Counted from the first letter of the stretch, positions 19,127 through 32,454 are shown. The stretch: DNA of 64,000 bases from Ligustrum vulgare (GCA_963555705.1 OY743179.1:19848692-19912691); one strand, 5' to 3'. Numbers and translations are program-made. Notes: generated from the sequence alone by a model not told the origin.

Positions 19127-20389
19127 ACAATGTTTAGAAACATGTTTGCCAAATAGAGGCAAAAATGTTGCCTATTTTTCAAGCAAATTTTTTCAAATTC
19201 GACCCGCCGTTAAACCCGGTCCAAGGTTTTGTTAACTCCACTCAAATCTTAAGTTAAAATACTATTAAATATATTAAAATATAAAGAAAAAACTAAAATA
19301 AATAAAAAATACAAACTCGGGCTGGGTTGATTGAATTTGACCAAATCGATTTTTAAGGGTCATCCCCCCTCCCCTGATTTTTCTCATGTTTTTGTCTCCT
19401 TTTCAATGCCTCTTCGTGTTGACTTAAATCTGCAATTTCATATATCATTTTAACAAGTATTTGAACAACATACTTGAGACAAATATCCAACAATCCCATA
19501 ATTGTTCAAATATTTTCATCAACTCATTTTATAAGAGTGTTATGCATAAAATAATGTATCTTTCGATATGAATCTTAACTTAGTGTAATCATAGCAAAGT
19601 ATTATCAAAATCTCAGGTAACCTTATTTTTGGACCTGTTATTCCATGTAACAATATCTTGGAAGAGGCACAAGTCATCTTCGAATTACTGACGGAAAAGG
19701 GAATGCTGTTTGTTCACTCTTTCTTGAGATGGTGTTCAACGTCACACACAACACTCAATTCTTTTGTTTCACTCACGTTTTAGCTTTAGCACTATTATGG
19801 TCTTGTGCTCATCTAATTTGTGAACTTTTTAAGAGAGAAAACTTCTGCTCTCTGTTGAAGCGGAACCACCTCGAAGTTTATATAGGTGAAGTTCTTCCAG
19901 TACTTTGTTAAATTTTCAGATACTTGTAATACTAAACTTCATTAAGAGTTTTAAACTCATCCATCCAACTGTAACAGACAATACTTCTAATCTAGAATGA
20001 GGTATGGTTTAGTGAAGTGTTGAAACCATCCATTTATCCAATGACTTTTTGTTATCCTTTAAACCCAAGGTATACTTTTTAATAGTGTTCTAAAAAATGT
20101 GTCAGGGAGTCAAGATTTTCAAGCTCAAATGAGAGTAGGCATTAAAAAGCATTTTTCAATTTCTACATACTAGTTTTTAACTTTACACATACTTTAACGT
20201 ATAAAAAAATTTAAAAAGTAAAAATAAAAATAAATAAGGCCTAACTGCACTTGCACACGCTTTTTAAATAAAAAAAAGTGTTTGGGATGCTTTTTTCGCA
20301 CTTTTCACCAAATCGATGTGTGAGAAGTGCATGTTGCGCCTAGAGCACGCCTAGGCGCACATTTTAGAACACTACTTTTTAGTACATTC
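19127..20389. other. Intergenic, no gene seen
   Basis: AT-rich sequence. A short open stretch near 19655-19740 (ILEEAQVIFELLTEKGM) looks slightly PPR-like but is too short to call. Confidence 0.3.
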
Positions 20390-20700
20390 AAGTAGAGATG
20401 ACAAAAAAAAAAACCTGACTCGAATATGGCGAAAAAACTAGCCACATGGGTCAGCGGGGGTGAGTTTGGCCACCCGACACGAACCCACCCCGAATAAATT
20501 AAATTAAAAAAAATAAATAAGGAAAAAATATTGAAAGAATAAAAAAAACCTAAAAAAATAAACGGGGTGGTAAACGGAGCGACAAGGTTGACTCGCCCTG
20601 AAATTCGCGGGGTGGGTTTGTTGAAGATAAACTCACGGAGTGGGTTATGGGTCGGGGAAACCCGACCTGAACCTGCCCTGTTACCATCATTACATTCAAG
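20390..20700. repeat. MITE-like repeat (GAGATGAC..CGGGTCGGG type)
   Basis: Opens AGTAGAGATGAC and closes in CGACCTGAACCTGCCCTGTTACCATCAT-like sequence. It is rich in CCCGACC/GGGTCGGG words on both arms with an A/T-rich centre. A related block lies at 26880-27110. Confidence 0.5.
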
Positions 20701-23099
20701 CAAGGTTCTTATTGGTGAATCTTTATAATGGAGTTTTAACCCATTCTACTCGATTATGTTTTATGATTTTTTACAAGACAAGATATTAATTCAAGTTTTT
20801 ACTCAGATTTTCACAAGTTTTTGAATCAATTTTAAATTCAATTTTACGTGTTATGTCCAGACTTCTTTTGTATTCACAATTATTTGACAATGCTTGTCAA
20901 ATTTTATCACAATATTTTGTAGTCTTTTTGTACACTTCATAGACTTTAAAATAATATTATTTTAAAGTTTATTTAAGTTTAATCGAACTACTCCACACTT
21001 TTAGAGTAGATTCAAATTAATCCTTTCACTCAACCAAAGAAAATAGAATATCAATTCTATGAAAAAATTTGTTCCTGTAATAGTTTAATTTTCTACTCAA
21101 CAAGTACAATAAATATTATATTTCAATCTTGTTTGAGTATTACTCCTATACTTTGGGATACATTTCAAACTTCTCAATTTCATTTAAGCGAACTATTCTC
21201 CTTGTGATTCACAATGTTTAACAATAATCCATATATTTACTTTTATGTTTTATGTTATTACTCTCTATTAGTAATAATGTTTTCTCATAAGATATCAATC
21301 ATCGATACCAATATCAATTAGATAGACTAATTCTATCATATCATCTTTCATACTTTCACAAAATAATAATCAAATTTGATTATACACAATAGTATAAAAT
21401 AATATGATAACATAATTTTCGAACAAAACTATCATTTCATAAAATATTTAAACATGTATTTTATGAATAGTAAACAAGTCTCTATGTAATTAAAAGCAAA
21501 TTGATAATAAATATTTCAAATAAGTGTTTTATTTATCTATGATAATTGGATTCGTGTATTTTAAGAGATATATGATCTATTTTGCATAATAAACATTTAT
21601 ATATTGCATAATATTTCATGCCACGTAATTATCTCATGTTCTAATTTCATTTAATATGTAATAATTTAGCGATTACGCCATAAATAAATCTAAACAAACA
21701 AAAATTACATAATTCAACACTTATATCATGCTATTCCAATGATAAAGAGTAACATAACAATCATTGTGCGATTTAAAATGTTTAAATAACTTGATAACCT
21801 ACTAAGGTTAAAATCTCACTCATTCATGAAATTTCACTTTCATTTGTGGGTAAGACACAAATTTAAAAACTTGAAAAACACATACTTCATGATTTTTACA
21901 CCATCAATGTTATTAAAACTAGTATTTTAATAACTAAAAACAATTTCAATGTTATGCACCCAACTTTTATTTAAAACATTGAAGGCATATGTTAAAATAA
22001 TATAGAACAATATAACTTACCATATATATACTACATGCACAAAAAATAGTATACTAATTATGATACATGACAACATCTCACCTTTTTGCCACTGCATTTC
22101 ATCCATTATTTGTATTCATCCCATAACTCATTAAAGTTCCACTTTAGAACTTGAATATACTACCCCACATTTGAGGTAGGACAAAAGTCATTATTCTTTT
22201 CAATAAAAATGATTTTCCAGACAACACATTTATTAAATGTATTTTAGTGATTGTACATAACCACTTCTTCACTTGAGAACACTGTTGTCAAATACATAAA
22301 GTAACTACATCTTTGATCGCAAAAAAAATAAAAATAAAGTGACAACATCACTTTATAACACTTTATAAGTTATACTTCTCTCTTTTTTTTTTTTTTTTAA
22401 GAAGTATAGTTAATTTTATTTAAGTGATCCTACTTAATCACTTGTTTGTACTTTAAAATCCTTTAAATTTGTCAAAGTTTCCACAATGATTTATGGTTCT
22501 TTCACTCATTGACGGACTTTGCTCCCCGAGGTGCGAGTAAATTTGTTTTACAAAACCAATCTCAATGTTAATCAATGATCCTTCTTGATCTTGTTTGAGT
22601 CTCACACCCATAGTCCTTAATTAGGGAAGTTTGCTAGGTAAGTAACGTTGTCTCACAAGCAATGAGCCAGTGTCCATATCATAGATGTGTGTAGAGGTTG
22701 GCTTCCCATAGTGAGATCGAGGTAATGAGCCACCTCGACCTGAAGAGATTGGTTCTGTTGCCTTGTTGCAGGAGAGGCCCTCGAGGAAGGGTTAAGGGTT
22801 GACTAGCATTGACCTTATTAAATCATAATTAATTTATTTTTCATTTTCACCTTTTCAGAAACAAAATTTAGATCGAGCTAATAATTAAGCCTTATTAAAT
22901 GAAAACAAATCTGTCACCAGAGTTTGCGTGAGTATTAAGTGGAAAATTTTGCTTTGATTATCTAAGATAACTAAAAAGATTTAGACCGTAATAACTGAAA
23001 GAAATTTGAATCAAATGTCTTTGAAAACTATAAAATAAAATATTATAACAATGAATTAGTATCAATTATTCACCCCTCTCTATAAACGAACAGCAAGAA
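20701..23099. other. AT-rich intergenic stretch
   Basis: No coding frame, RNA gene or intact transposon recognised. There is a T-run at 22384-22399. A less AT-rich patch at 22480-22800 might be an LTR leader fragment. Confidence 0.3.
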
Positions 23100-23170
23100 G
23101 CACCAGTGGTCTAGTGGTAGAATAGTACCCTGCCACGGTACAGACCCGGGTTCGATTCCCGGCTGGTGCA
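23100..23170 (+). tRNA. trnG-GCC: tRNA-Gly (GCC)
   Basis: A 71-nt gene with full cloverleaf: acceptor GCACCAG paired with CTGGTGC plus discriminator A; D arm TGGTCTAGTGGTAGAA; anticodon stem GTACC/GGTAC with loop CTGCCAC (anticodon GCC at 23132-23134); T arm ACCCGGGTTCGATTCCCGG. No intron. Internal A and B boxes are intact. Upstream are TATAAAC (23081-23087) and a CAA element (23094-23096), as in plant Pol III tRNA promoters. No T-run follows directly; the first is at about 23262. Confidence 0.97.
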
Positions 23171-23275
23171 ATGATGCTGTGAAGAGATTTGTGTTTGCAG
23201 TGATGATGGGGTCACCACAAATGTCCAGCTCTTGGACGAGAAAATTACACATCCGAGCTTCCTCTTTTTTTTTTT
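23171..23275 (+). ncRNA. Possible C/D snoRNA downstream of tRNA-Gly (dicistronic)
   Basis: The base after the tRNA begins ATGATGC, close to a C box (RUGAUGA). GTGATGATG about 30 bases on could be a C or C' box. A CCGA, an imperfect D box, stands near 23254, and the first Pol III-type T-run follows at 23262. Plants are known to make dicistronic tRNA-Gly/snoRNA transcripts from exactly this arrangement. No canonical CUGA D box or strong terminal stem was found, so the call is tentative. Confidence 0.35.
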
Positions 23276-23322
23276 TTTTTTCCTTTTTCTTACATTTCAT
23301 TTCTCAAAATTAGTCAAAATAG

Positions 23323-23553
23323 GGTGTGTTTGAATCGGAATGTGGAAAAGGAAAATAATTTTATTTTTCATGGAAACCATTTTCCCACCTCCATCGTAAG
23401 AAAATAAATTCCTTGATTTCATGGAAAATTTGCACTTTTTGACCTTGGATGGAAAATTATTTTCATGAAAATTTTGTTAATCAAACACTCAAAGGTGAAA
23501 ATTAGCTAGAAAATATTTTATTTTTCATATTTTCTCATGAAATCAAACACACC
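23323..23553. mobile_element. MITE with GGTGTGTTTGA termini
   Basis: About 230 bp with terminal inverted repeats GGTGTGTTTGA and TCAAACACACC and inner inverted TTTTCATGGAAA-like words. Target duplication not resolved. Confidence 0.6.
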
Positions 23554-23557
23554 ATAA

Positions 23558-23862
23558 TAATAGATTAATGAAAGGTACTAGATGTGTTGTGATGGCACAA
23601 TGTTAAATGTATAAACTACAGCTACTATTCAAGTTTGATTACTAGTAATTTTGGAGAAAGTATAGCGACGACTATGAAATGTCGAAATGTGTGAATAATA
23701 CGTTTTAATTATTTATAATAGATTCATGAGAGGTGCTAGATGTGTTGTGGTCGCATAATGTTAAATGTATAAACTATAGACACTATTCGAGTTTGATTAT
23801 TAGTAATTTTGGAGGAAGTATAGTGACGACTACAAAATGTGTGAATAATACGTTTTAATTTA
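23558..23862. repeat. Two tandem copies of a ~150-bp unit
   Basis: 23558-23714 and 23715-23862 share GGTRCTAGATGTGTTGTG, TGTTAAATGTATAAACTA, TTTTGGAGRAAGTATAG and GTGTGAATAATACGTTTTAA. Non-coding. Confidence 0.8.
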
Positions 23863-24299
23863 TATGATCATGAAGATTATTTTTATCATAGAAATTAGAA
23901 CCACAAGTCTACTTGTACAAACAAGATACAAAATGAAGTTTCCCTTCAAAATAATTGATATTACTTAATAAACCTAAGCCTTATTTTATAGGAATCATTT
24001 TAATCTTTTTGTTAAGTTTTAAAATCCTGCTTATTAATTTCAATTATATCCAAATTAATACTAATAATTTCGCAATTAAAAGTAATAAAAATTAAATTAG
24101 TCGATTCACCAACCTTGGTATCGGAGCAAGGTTTAGATAAGTTAATAGAAATGACATAAAAGTTACAAAAAAAAAAGAACCTAGATTTTATAATTTAAAA
24201 TTATAAATCCAAAGATTTACCAAATAATAGTCATTGATAATTAATAACAAAAACAAATGTAAAATTTTTACCCTTTATATTAGGAGGAAAAGAAGGACT

Positions 24300-26430
24300 T
24301 GGAGGACATGAAAAACTTAGTTAGACAATTTTATTTATTTATTTATTTATTTTATTTTATTTTATTTACATATAGATAAAACTTGAACAAAGTTTAGAAC
24401 AAGCTACCTTAGAAAACCAAATTAAATAAATAACATATAAAATAAGCAAAATAGGAAACATGTTACGAGTATTCAAAAAATCATTAGAAATCATAGTAGA
24501 ACAAATAAATATGATTAGAACAGTTAAAGAGAATGATAAAAGAAAAAATGATTTACATAAAAGATTAGACAATGTACAAGAAAATATAAATATACTGAAT
24601 CAAAATATAACAAAAATATATGAAGAAATAGAAAAAAAGAAAACCAAAAAGAATAATAATAAACAAAAAATTTAAAGCTATTAATAGATTAAGAATAAAC
24701 TTGATTATCAAAAAAATAAAAAAATTTATGAAAAATCCAAAAGAGCAAGGTGAAGAAGGTTATCACCATGTTTGGCAAATTTTGATTATATTAAAAATTT
24801 TGAATTCACACATTTTCCGATACAAGAATAGATGACTGACCTTGTCAACTTGACATACAAGGATATCAGCAAATTACTATATTACCCCTTGTAATATTTC
24901 CCTCCTAAATCTTTTGAGGACATTATGGTAATTTAGAGTTGAAAAGTGATGAAAATCTTGGTCAATTCTGAATTTCCCAGAGTAAGGAGTTCTGACATTT
25001 TACTGATGTATTATGGCAGAGATAATGTTATAACACAATTTCATTGATCCGGACAGATGGTATATTACTGAAGAAGATTGTATATAAAAATTTAAAAATC
25101 TTAAAATAGAAGAAATTAATATGAATGAGCAAAATGCTTTAGTACCATTAGGACAAATACCGTCGGGACAATCACCACAAATATCATAACCTAGAACTAA
25201 TCAAGTTAAGGATGAAACTATAAGTAAGATAAATCCAAAAAATACACATGATGTATATTTGAATCAGATACAAAACCAAAGTTTTAAGGCTAACAATTTT
25301 ACACCACAAAAAAAAATATTATAGGAAACCAAATAAAAATTATCATATATAATATACACCATAGAGAAGCATGGAAACACAAATTAATTCAGAAGGAATA
25401 TGGTTGGACTTATTATGTGTACAAGATATGAATTAGAGTTATGTGTAAAATCTATGGCTATGATGGTATACTTTAGAGAATTAATAGGAAACAATTTCAA
25501 TTAATGATAGAAAATACATTTATAGGAATTACTGCAAAATGGTGAAGAAATTTAACTTATGTAACAAAAATTAGAGGAAAATATCAAAATGAAATAGGAA
25601 AAATACTTAGAAGATATGAAGATGGATTAAAAAGAGAATATATACATTAGTAACATATAGATATACTGAGGTTAGTTCAAATCTAAGAAATATATATTTA
25701 TTAAAAAATTTAACAATATGTGATATATGTTATTTTAGACAATTCTCAGGTGAATTTAGAGAATATTGCGAAAAATCAGAATAAAATAAAGAAGAATATG
25801 GTATGAAAGTTATGAATCAAATATTTCTTAAATTACCAAGTCCATAGAATTTAGAACTATTTAAAGAATGAAAATTTTAAATATACCAAGAGGAATAATA
25901 ATTTAAGAGGGAGAATACAATTCATATAAATTTGAAAACAAAAAAATTTATGAAAGCAAGTAATATGTTAAAATTTTACAAAGCAAGTAGAAAATCATTA
26001 TATTGTGATAAATTGAATATAAATCAACCCAATGAGAATGTCAAGTATAAAGAAAACATAAGAAAATAAATTTTAAACAAAAAAAAAATTCGAAGATAAA
26101 TTTAAGAAAATTAATAGTATAGAAAATCATATAACAAAACATTTTTAAAAAATATAGGATACCATATAAAAGATACTCAAGACAAAAACAAAATAAAAAT
26201 ATACAAAAAAGAATCTTAAAAATGTAAATATTATTCACGTCGAGAAGAATGACATATATCCCCTAGAATGTCTCAAAAAAGATAAAAATAAAAATATGAT
26301 TTATGTTTCTTTAAAAGAAAAATAAAATTATCACATATTACCTATAGAACAAGGAATTAAATGGGAAGAAATATATGAACTAGAAGAACATAAATTATGA
26401 TATTGGCATGATGCGTAATAAAATCTTCTA
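24300..26430 (+). pseudogene. Endogenous caulimovirid (pararetrovirus) coat-protein region, decayed
   Basis: An A-rich, C-poor plus-strand region unlike its flanks. It starts with a 71-aa lysine/asparagine-rich coiled-coil-like frame at 24460-24675. Broken frames then follow whose order and spacing fit a plant pararetrovirus capsid protein: the block near 25410-25640, the LTICDICYF..FREY..LPSP-type block near 25700-25850, and a degenerate CxCxxCxxxGHxxxxC-type knuckle near 26215-26275 in which most Cys/His/Gly codons are lost. Many stops, mostly TAA/TAG, and frameshifts. No movement protein, protease or RT was seen beside it, so only part of a genome is present. Family assignment is by pattern and composition. 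Confidence 0.45.
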
Positions 26431-26879
26431 AACAAAAATTGAAAATATTTTGTTCTCAATTAAATTAATTGGAGGAGTTTAACAAGCAATAATGTTAAAC
26501 CGTTTATCGAAATTCCAACTAACAATTATTAAAATGTTGAGATTTATTGATATAAAAAATCCAACAGTATCAATCTAACTTTGGGTCTATCATTGTCTTT
26601 CTAAAGCTCAGATTTTACTTATTTTAAAATTTTCAATAAATATAATTATTAAAATTTAAAATTTACTTATCAGTAATATTTTCAACCAAAACGAATTGCC
26701 TTACACATTATTGGAGTTCATTCATTTGTAAAAGTCAAATTCGAAACATGTACAATTTTCATAAATATAAGACTGTGAAACTTGAACTCAAATATTTTAT
26801 AGACTAGGTCTTTAAAAAAACTCAGATAAAAAATCACTACATCTCTTGAGCTCTTGATATGATTAAACAATCATCATAG

Positions 26880-27110
26880 CGAATATATGATTAGAGATGA
26901 CAACTGAGTGAGTCCAAGGCAAGACATACCCGTGAAGTTGTGGGACGGGGCACCCCTCATAATTGATAATGCCTCGTTTATTTTGTTTTTTATTTTTATT
27001 AATAATTTATCTTGCTTCGAGGAAAGGGGAGAGGACCTTCTAGGGATGGAGGACATGCCCTTGAACCCAATTAATTCAGGGTGATCCTGCGGATCTCAAA
27101 TTCGTCCAGT
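26880..27110. repeat. Second GAGATGAC-type MITE-like repeat
   Basis: Opens TTAGAGATGACAACTGAGTG with GGGACGGGGCACCCC on one arm and inverted GGTGATCCTGCGG-like words on the other. Related to 20390-20700. Confidence 0.4.
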
Positions 27111-27312
27111 CAAATTGTCTTCCCTATACATGATACTTCTCAAATTCAAATCAAATATGAGATAGCCTCATAAACAAAACTCAATTTTTTTTTTCTTCTC
27201 ACGTGTTTTGTTAACAGGACTCGCATAATTATTCTCTCAAAAATTCAAATTGTTAAAATGAGATTATCTATATCTAATTAAAATTTTCATCTTAAATAAC
27301 ATGAGACGACTG

Positions 27313-28555
27313 CAACGTTTGCCCCTCTTATGAAAATTGTTCATAACTTTTCAGTTTTGACATTTACGTCCTCAAAATCACATTTCTTTGCAGAAGTCAT
27401 CCTTTTGTCCAACATTATTAAATTCCACAACTAAAAAAAAAATTTGTTGCACCCCATAATTGGGTAATTAGAACAAAAGGTCCCAATCGTTTTGTCTTCT
27501 TTGAATAAATTGTCCTTAACGTTTCAAACTTGGAATTTACATCCTTATTTCAATATTTTTTTGTAAGGTTGATCCTTCTATTGTGCAAAACATTCTCATT
27601 GTTTGCATTCATTGCTCAAATCATCAATATCATTTCAACTTTAGCATTTGTACCCTCGGAATGTCATCTCTTTGCCCAAAAAGTTCTTACAATCTATTTT
27701 ATTCATTGTAAAATGACTAGTTTACTCTCTTTTTAAATAATAACATACCATATTATTTTACATTTTATTTCATTAAATGTTTTTCTATTTGATTTTATTT
27801 TATCTCTACAAATTATTTTTTGGTAAAATCTCTTGATTATATATTTTATTTTTACATAAAAAATATTAAAATTTATGTATTTTATTTTATTCATTGGAAA
27901 AAAATATTAATTAGAAGATAACGAGTAAGAATTTTATTTTCTTTACAATGTAATCAAGAGACTTTCTAAACTCAGCTTTTTAAAACTGTAGCATTTATAA
28001 ATTTGTATATGTTATTGAGGTAAAACGAGTGGAGAATGTGCGTAGTTAAAAAGTGGTTTGAAAAATTGTATTTTTCGTAAATTGATTTATAAATTGTAAT
28101 GACTGCGTTAAAAGAATCTAAAAAATTAATTTGTAGAGATAATGAAATCGAAATAGAAAAACTTTAAATAAAAAAAATGTAAAAGAGTAGGGGTATACTT
28201 ATTTTAAAAGAGGGTAAAATAATCATTTTACAAAGTCGAAAGGATATGGATGATTTGAGGAATGGAGACAAACAGTGTGAATGTTGTATGCAAGGTAAGG
28301 ACTTGCTCTACAGGAAAATGTTGACATAAGGATGCAAATCCCAAGTTGAAGAAGTTAGGGACGATTTAAGCAAGCAAGACAAACGATGTGGACCTTTTGT
28401 GTTAATTACCCAATTTTAGGGTACAACAATTTTTTTAACGATGAAATTTAATAGTGTTGAATGTATGATGATTTTCCCAAAGAAATGTGATTTTGAGGAT
28501 ATAAATGTCAAAATTGAAATGTTATAAACAATTTTCGCAAGACATGAAAACGTTG
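27313..28555. mobile_element. Foldback element with ~480-bp inverted arms
   Basis: 27313-27825 and 28110-28555 are inverted copies over their whole length (for example CCTCAAAATCACATTTCTTT and ATTGGGTAATTA in both), beginning CAACGTTT at each end. The roughly 280-bp loop includes a member of the TTTGGTTTATAAACTG family. No transposase. Long arms without coding capacity fit a Mutator-like MITE or foldback element; a 9-bp target duplication was not found. Confidence 0.75.
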
Positions 28556-30524
28556 ATGATGTTTTGTGATATGAATTATTCTATTTGAATAATACATTTG
28601 ACAATGAGCTTGACAAAAGCTCTCGCATATCGAGAGTAGACTCACTGTTGTGATGTTTACCCTAATTAAGCATTTGTTTGACAAATTTATTGTAACGCCC
28701 CGAATTCCGTGAAACCTAGGATGCCACTTCATCCTTTAAAATCTGACTTTATTACGGAAAAATAAAGTAAATTCAAATCATCACATTTATTATTTGAAAC
28801 ATTAGCGAAAAACTTAATCAGTTTACAATATAGGACAATTTATAAAACTTGGGTCTCAATTATTTAAATGAAATTAAAGATAAATAATTTAACGAGTAAC
28901 ATTCATAAAATTGTCTAATAACATCATCATTTATTTAATTTTGCCACCCCTGCCTGTTCATTCGCCGCCATCTCCAAAATCTGCAAAAGCTATTAAAATA
29001 ATGGAATGAGTATTTCGAAAAATACTTAGTAGACTCATCGTCAATAATTAATTTACAGAATAATTGAACACGTAATTATGCAATCGTACAGTGACATCAT
29101 CATCATATTCTTGGACTATTTTAATAAAATCAATGGCTCTTTAAAAATCATAGGGTGCGGGTAGTCTCGTCTCGTGCACTTAAGGCACATAAGTTATGCA
29201 TAACATCATCATTTCTCATCTTATCTCATAAGAGATATTCTTGTCTCGTTTCATGCATCAAAGCATGTAAATCACGTAATTTCACATAAAACATGCAATT
29301 ATAATTTAAACTAATTAGTGAGGGCTAGTCTACCTAAAATCACGAGTTTGAAAGTTGAGCAAGAAAGTTCACGTTGTTCTTCTAAATGTCCAAGCGCCTC
29401 TTCTAGCCAATAATAAATAAACCTTAAAGTTGAATTTGAAATTCAAATGTTTTGAAACGAAAGAGTTTTAAAAGAAGAAATAAAAGCTTTAGAAATTAAT
29501 TTGGAAATCAAACAAAGTTGGGATTTGAAAAGAGTTGAGATCAAAACAAATTATTTTGAAAAACTATTGGATCGATTCATGTTCTTTTTTGAAGTCATGG
29601 GGACTAACTCATTTATTTCCAAAAGTGCAATGTTCGAATAAAAACACTTTAAAATCAAAAGATCGAAATAATACTTTTAAAACTAAGGAGGCTGACATAA
29701 AATATTTAAAACATGGGACTAAAGATAAATATTTTAAAACTAAAGGACTGAAATAACTTAATTTAAGAGTAGGGGCTGAAATAAGATATTTTAAACATTG
29801 TAAGGACTGAATTGAATGATTTTGAGACTTGGGGGACTAAAATGATCACTTTTCAAAACTTGGGGCTTAAGGGGTAATTTCCCAAAATCAAAATTCATAA
29901 AAATCAAAAATCCTCTCTCTCTCCCCCATTTACGGGCACAGAGGAGAGGAAGCTAGGGAGTGAGACGGCGATGGGGACAAGCCGCCAGTGCTTTCACCGG
30001 CGTTCGCAGGCGGTGGCGCCGCCTTCGAGGGGCGGCGATGGAGGCGGTGTAGGGCGGAAGAAGAAGGAGATTTGGGCGATTTTGGGTGCGATTTGGGATT
30101 GAATCCGAGGCTTGGGTTCAGATTTGGGGGCGGTGATTTTCAACTAAACTCCGGTCGAAGGTTGAGGTAAGTATTGGGTTTAGATTATTTTCTTGATTTT
30201 GTGGCTGTGTGGGTCGATTTGGTGGTTTTGTAGTAGGTGGTCTGTAGCGACCAAGAATTTTTACGCGATTAATAATTATTTTAAAATCGTGTCGCTACTA
30301 TTTCACCCATTTTTATTAAGTAACGCCGTGACGTATTCGTATAGCCAAGTCAAGAAATAATCGAGATCGTTCGATTTTAAATTAAATTCCGAATTTCTAA
30401 AAATATCTCCATTCTCTTGATTTAAAGTATATTAAGTCCAAGTACTTAATTCAATGTTATCCCAATATTTATTTATACAAAAATTATTTTTATTATTGAA
30501 ATTAAGAAAATATATGCAAGCATG

Positions 30525-30950
30525 AGAGGTTCCATTATATATAATAATTATGAGAATCTTAATTTAATAATATGGAAAAGTATATGAATGAATTATATAC
30601 TCCATTATATATAATCATGAAGAGCATAATAATTGTATAAATATGGAAAAGTATATGAATGATTGATAGACTCCATTATATATAATCATGAAGAGCATAT
30701 TATTTGTATAAATATGGAAAAGTATATGAATGATTGATAAGACTCCATTATATGTAATCATGAAGAGCATAATATTTGTATAAATATGGAAAAGTATATG
30801 AATGATTTATATACTCCATTATATATAATCATGAAGAGCATAATAATGGTATAAATATGGAAAAGTATATGAATGATTGATAGACTCCATTATATATAAT
30901 CATGAAGAGCATATTATTTGTATAAATATGGAAAAGTATATGAATGGTGC
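30525..30950 (+). repeat. 71-bp tandem repeats in the 5' LTR
   Basis: Five to six copies of a 71-72-bp unit with CTCCATTATATATAATCATG and AAATATGGAAAAGTATATGA; copies start at 30600, 30671, 30743, 30814 and 30885. The same block is at about 35473-35898 in the 3' LTR. Confidence 0.92.
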
Positions 30951-31173
30951 TTTACTTTAAGAAAATGATGTGTTAAAATTAATAGAATTGAATGATTATG
31001 TTTACAATATGCCAACTTTATACATCTATTTAAACCCATCTCTTTTACACACAACTCTACACATATACACTTATTTCCAATCTCTTGACAAAATCCACAA
31101 GTAAGAGAAATTCAAGGTGGTCAAGAAAGTTTTGGTCCATTTACTACTACACTTCATTTTAATCTTTTAAAAG

Positions 31174-31940
31174 GTAAGTATATCTTATGTTTTTATGAAA
31201 ATTAAGTATGTTGTTATGAAATGTAAATATACCTTATGTTATGTTTTTATGAAAAGTAAGTATGTTTTTATGACAAGTAAGTATACCTTATGTTTTTATG
31301 AAAAGTAAGTATGTTTTATGACAAGTAAGTATATCTTATGTTTTTATGAAAAGTAAGTATGTTTTTATGAAAGGTAAATACACCTTATGTTTTTATGAAA
31401 AGTAAGTATGTTTTTATGACAAGTAAGTATATCTTATGTTTTTATGAAAAGTAAGTATGTTTTTATGAAAGGTAAATACACCTTATGTTTTTATGAAAAG
31501 TAAGTATGTTTTTATGACAAGTAAGTATATCTTATGTTTTTATGAAAAGTAAGTATGTTTTTATGAAAGGTAAATACACCTTATGTTTTTATGAAAAGTA
31601 AGTATGTTTTTATGACAAGTAAGTATATCTTATGTTTTTATGAAAAGTAAGTATGTTTTTATGAAAGGTAAATACACCTTATGTTTTTATGAAAAGTAAG
31701 TATGTTTTTATGACAAGTAAGTATATCTTATGTTTTTATGAAAAGTAAGTATGTTTTTATGAAAGGTAAATACACCTTATGTTTTTATGAAAAGTAAGTA
31801 TGTTTTTATGACAAGTAAGTATATCTTATGTTTTTATGAAAAGTAAGTATGTTTTTATGAAAGGTAAATACACCTTATGTTTTTATGAAAAGTAAGTATG
31901 TTTTTATGACAAGTAAGTATATCTTATGTTTTTATGAAAA
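31174..31940 (+). repeat. 98-bp higher-order tandem array, 5' LTR copy
   Basis: Each 98-bp unit is two 49-bp halves, and each half holds two 5'-splice-site-like words: GTAAGTAT three times and GTAAATA once per unit. The marker CACCTTATG recurs at 31381, 31479, 31577, 31675, 31773 and 31871 (six). Degenerate units precede it. Confidence 0.95.
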
Positions 31941-32454
31941 TGTTTGGATCATTGCTATGAAATCAATCTCACAAGATTGTTATGGGTTCCATATGATATG
32001 TTTATGATTATGCTAAGGGGACCGGAGTTTAGTAGCGCTACACATAAGAATTCTTGCCATTTAAGTTCGGTAAAATTCTTGTGTCTCCCTATGTTTATGA
32101 GTATTTCGATCCTATCCTATGTTATGATGAAAATGATCCATATGCTTTCAAAAGAAAATTTATGCTTGGTATACTTACTGGGATTTTATAAATCTCACTC
32201 CACGATATTTACCATTTTCAGATAATTGAAGGTTCGAGGCGGTCAACATGGAAGTGGCAAAAGTGGTTAAGATTGATGATATAATTATGTTGAACTTTAT
32301 GTAAGAAAATTATGTTCTATTTTTATTCACAAATTAAATTATGGGATTCTAATTATTCTTTTGAATAATTTTACATTACTATTTAAGTCTCGATAATATG
32401 ATATGAGTCACTTTTAGTGGCACTCGAATGGTCGAGAATTCGGGTCGTCACAGT

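Larger units (their letters stand above)
30243..32452 (+). repeat. 5' LTR of the nested element
   Basis: 2210 bp. It contains a 71-bp tandem array (30525-30950), a TATTTAAAC box near 31027 with a probable transcription start some 30 bp on, an AAAAG/GTAAGTAT 5' splice-site word at 31174, the 98-bp array (about 31174-31940), and a tail of 500 bp without a convincing gene. Confidence 0.93.

Noticed and set aside
19655..19740. PPR-like peptide ILEEAQVIFELLTEKGM
   Set aside because: A single short match without neighbouring repeats or an open gene; likely chance.
31174..31940. CRISPR-like regular repeats
   Set aside because: The units are head-to-tail repeats without unique spacers, lie inside an LTR, and the organism is a plant.
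31944..32225. Identical 93-aa frames in both LTRs (also 37088-37369)
   Set aside because: They begin with TTG, have no recognisable domain, and their identity follows from the LTRs being near-identical.
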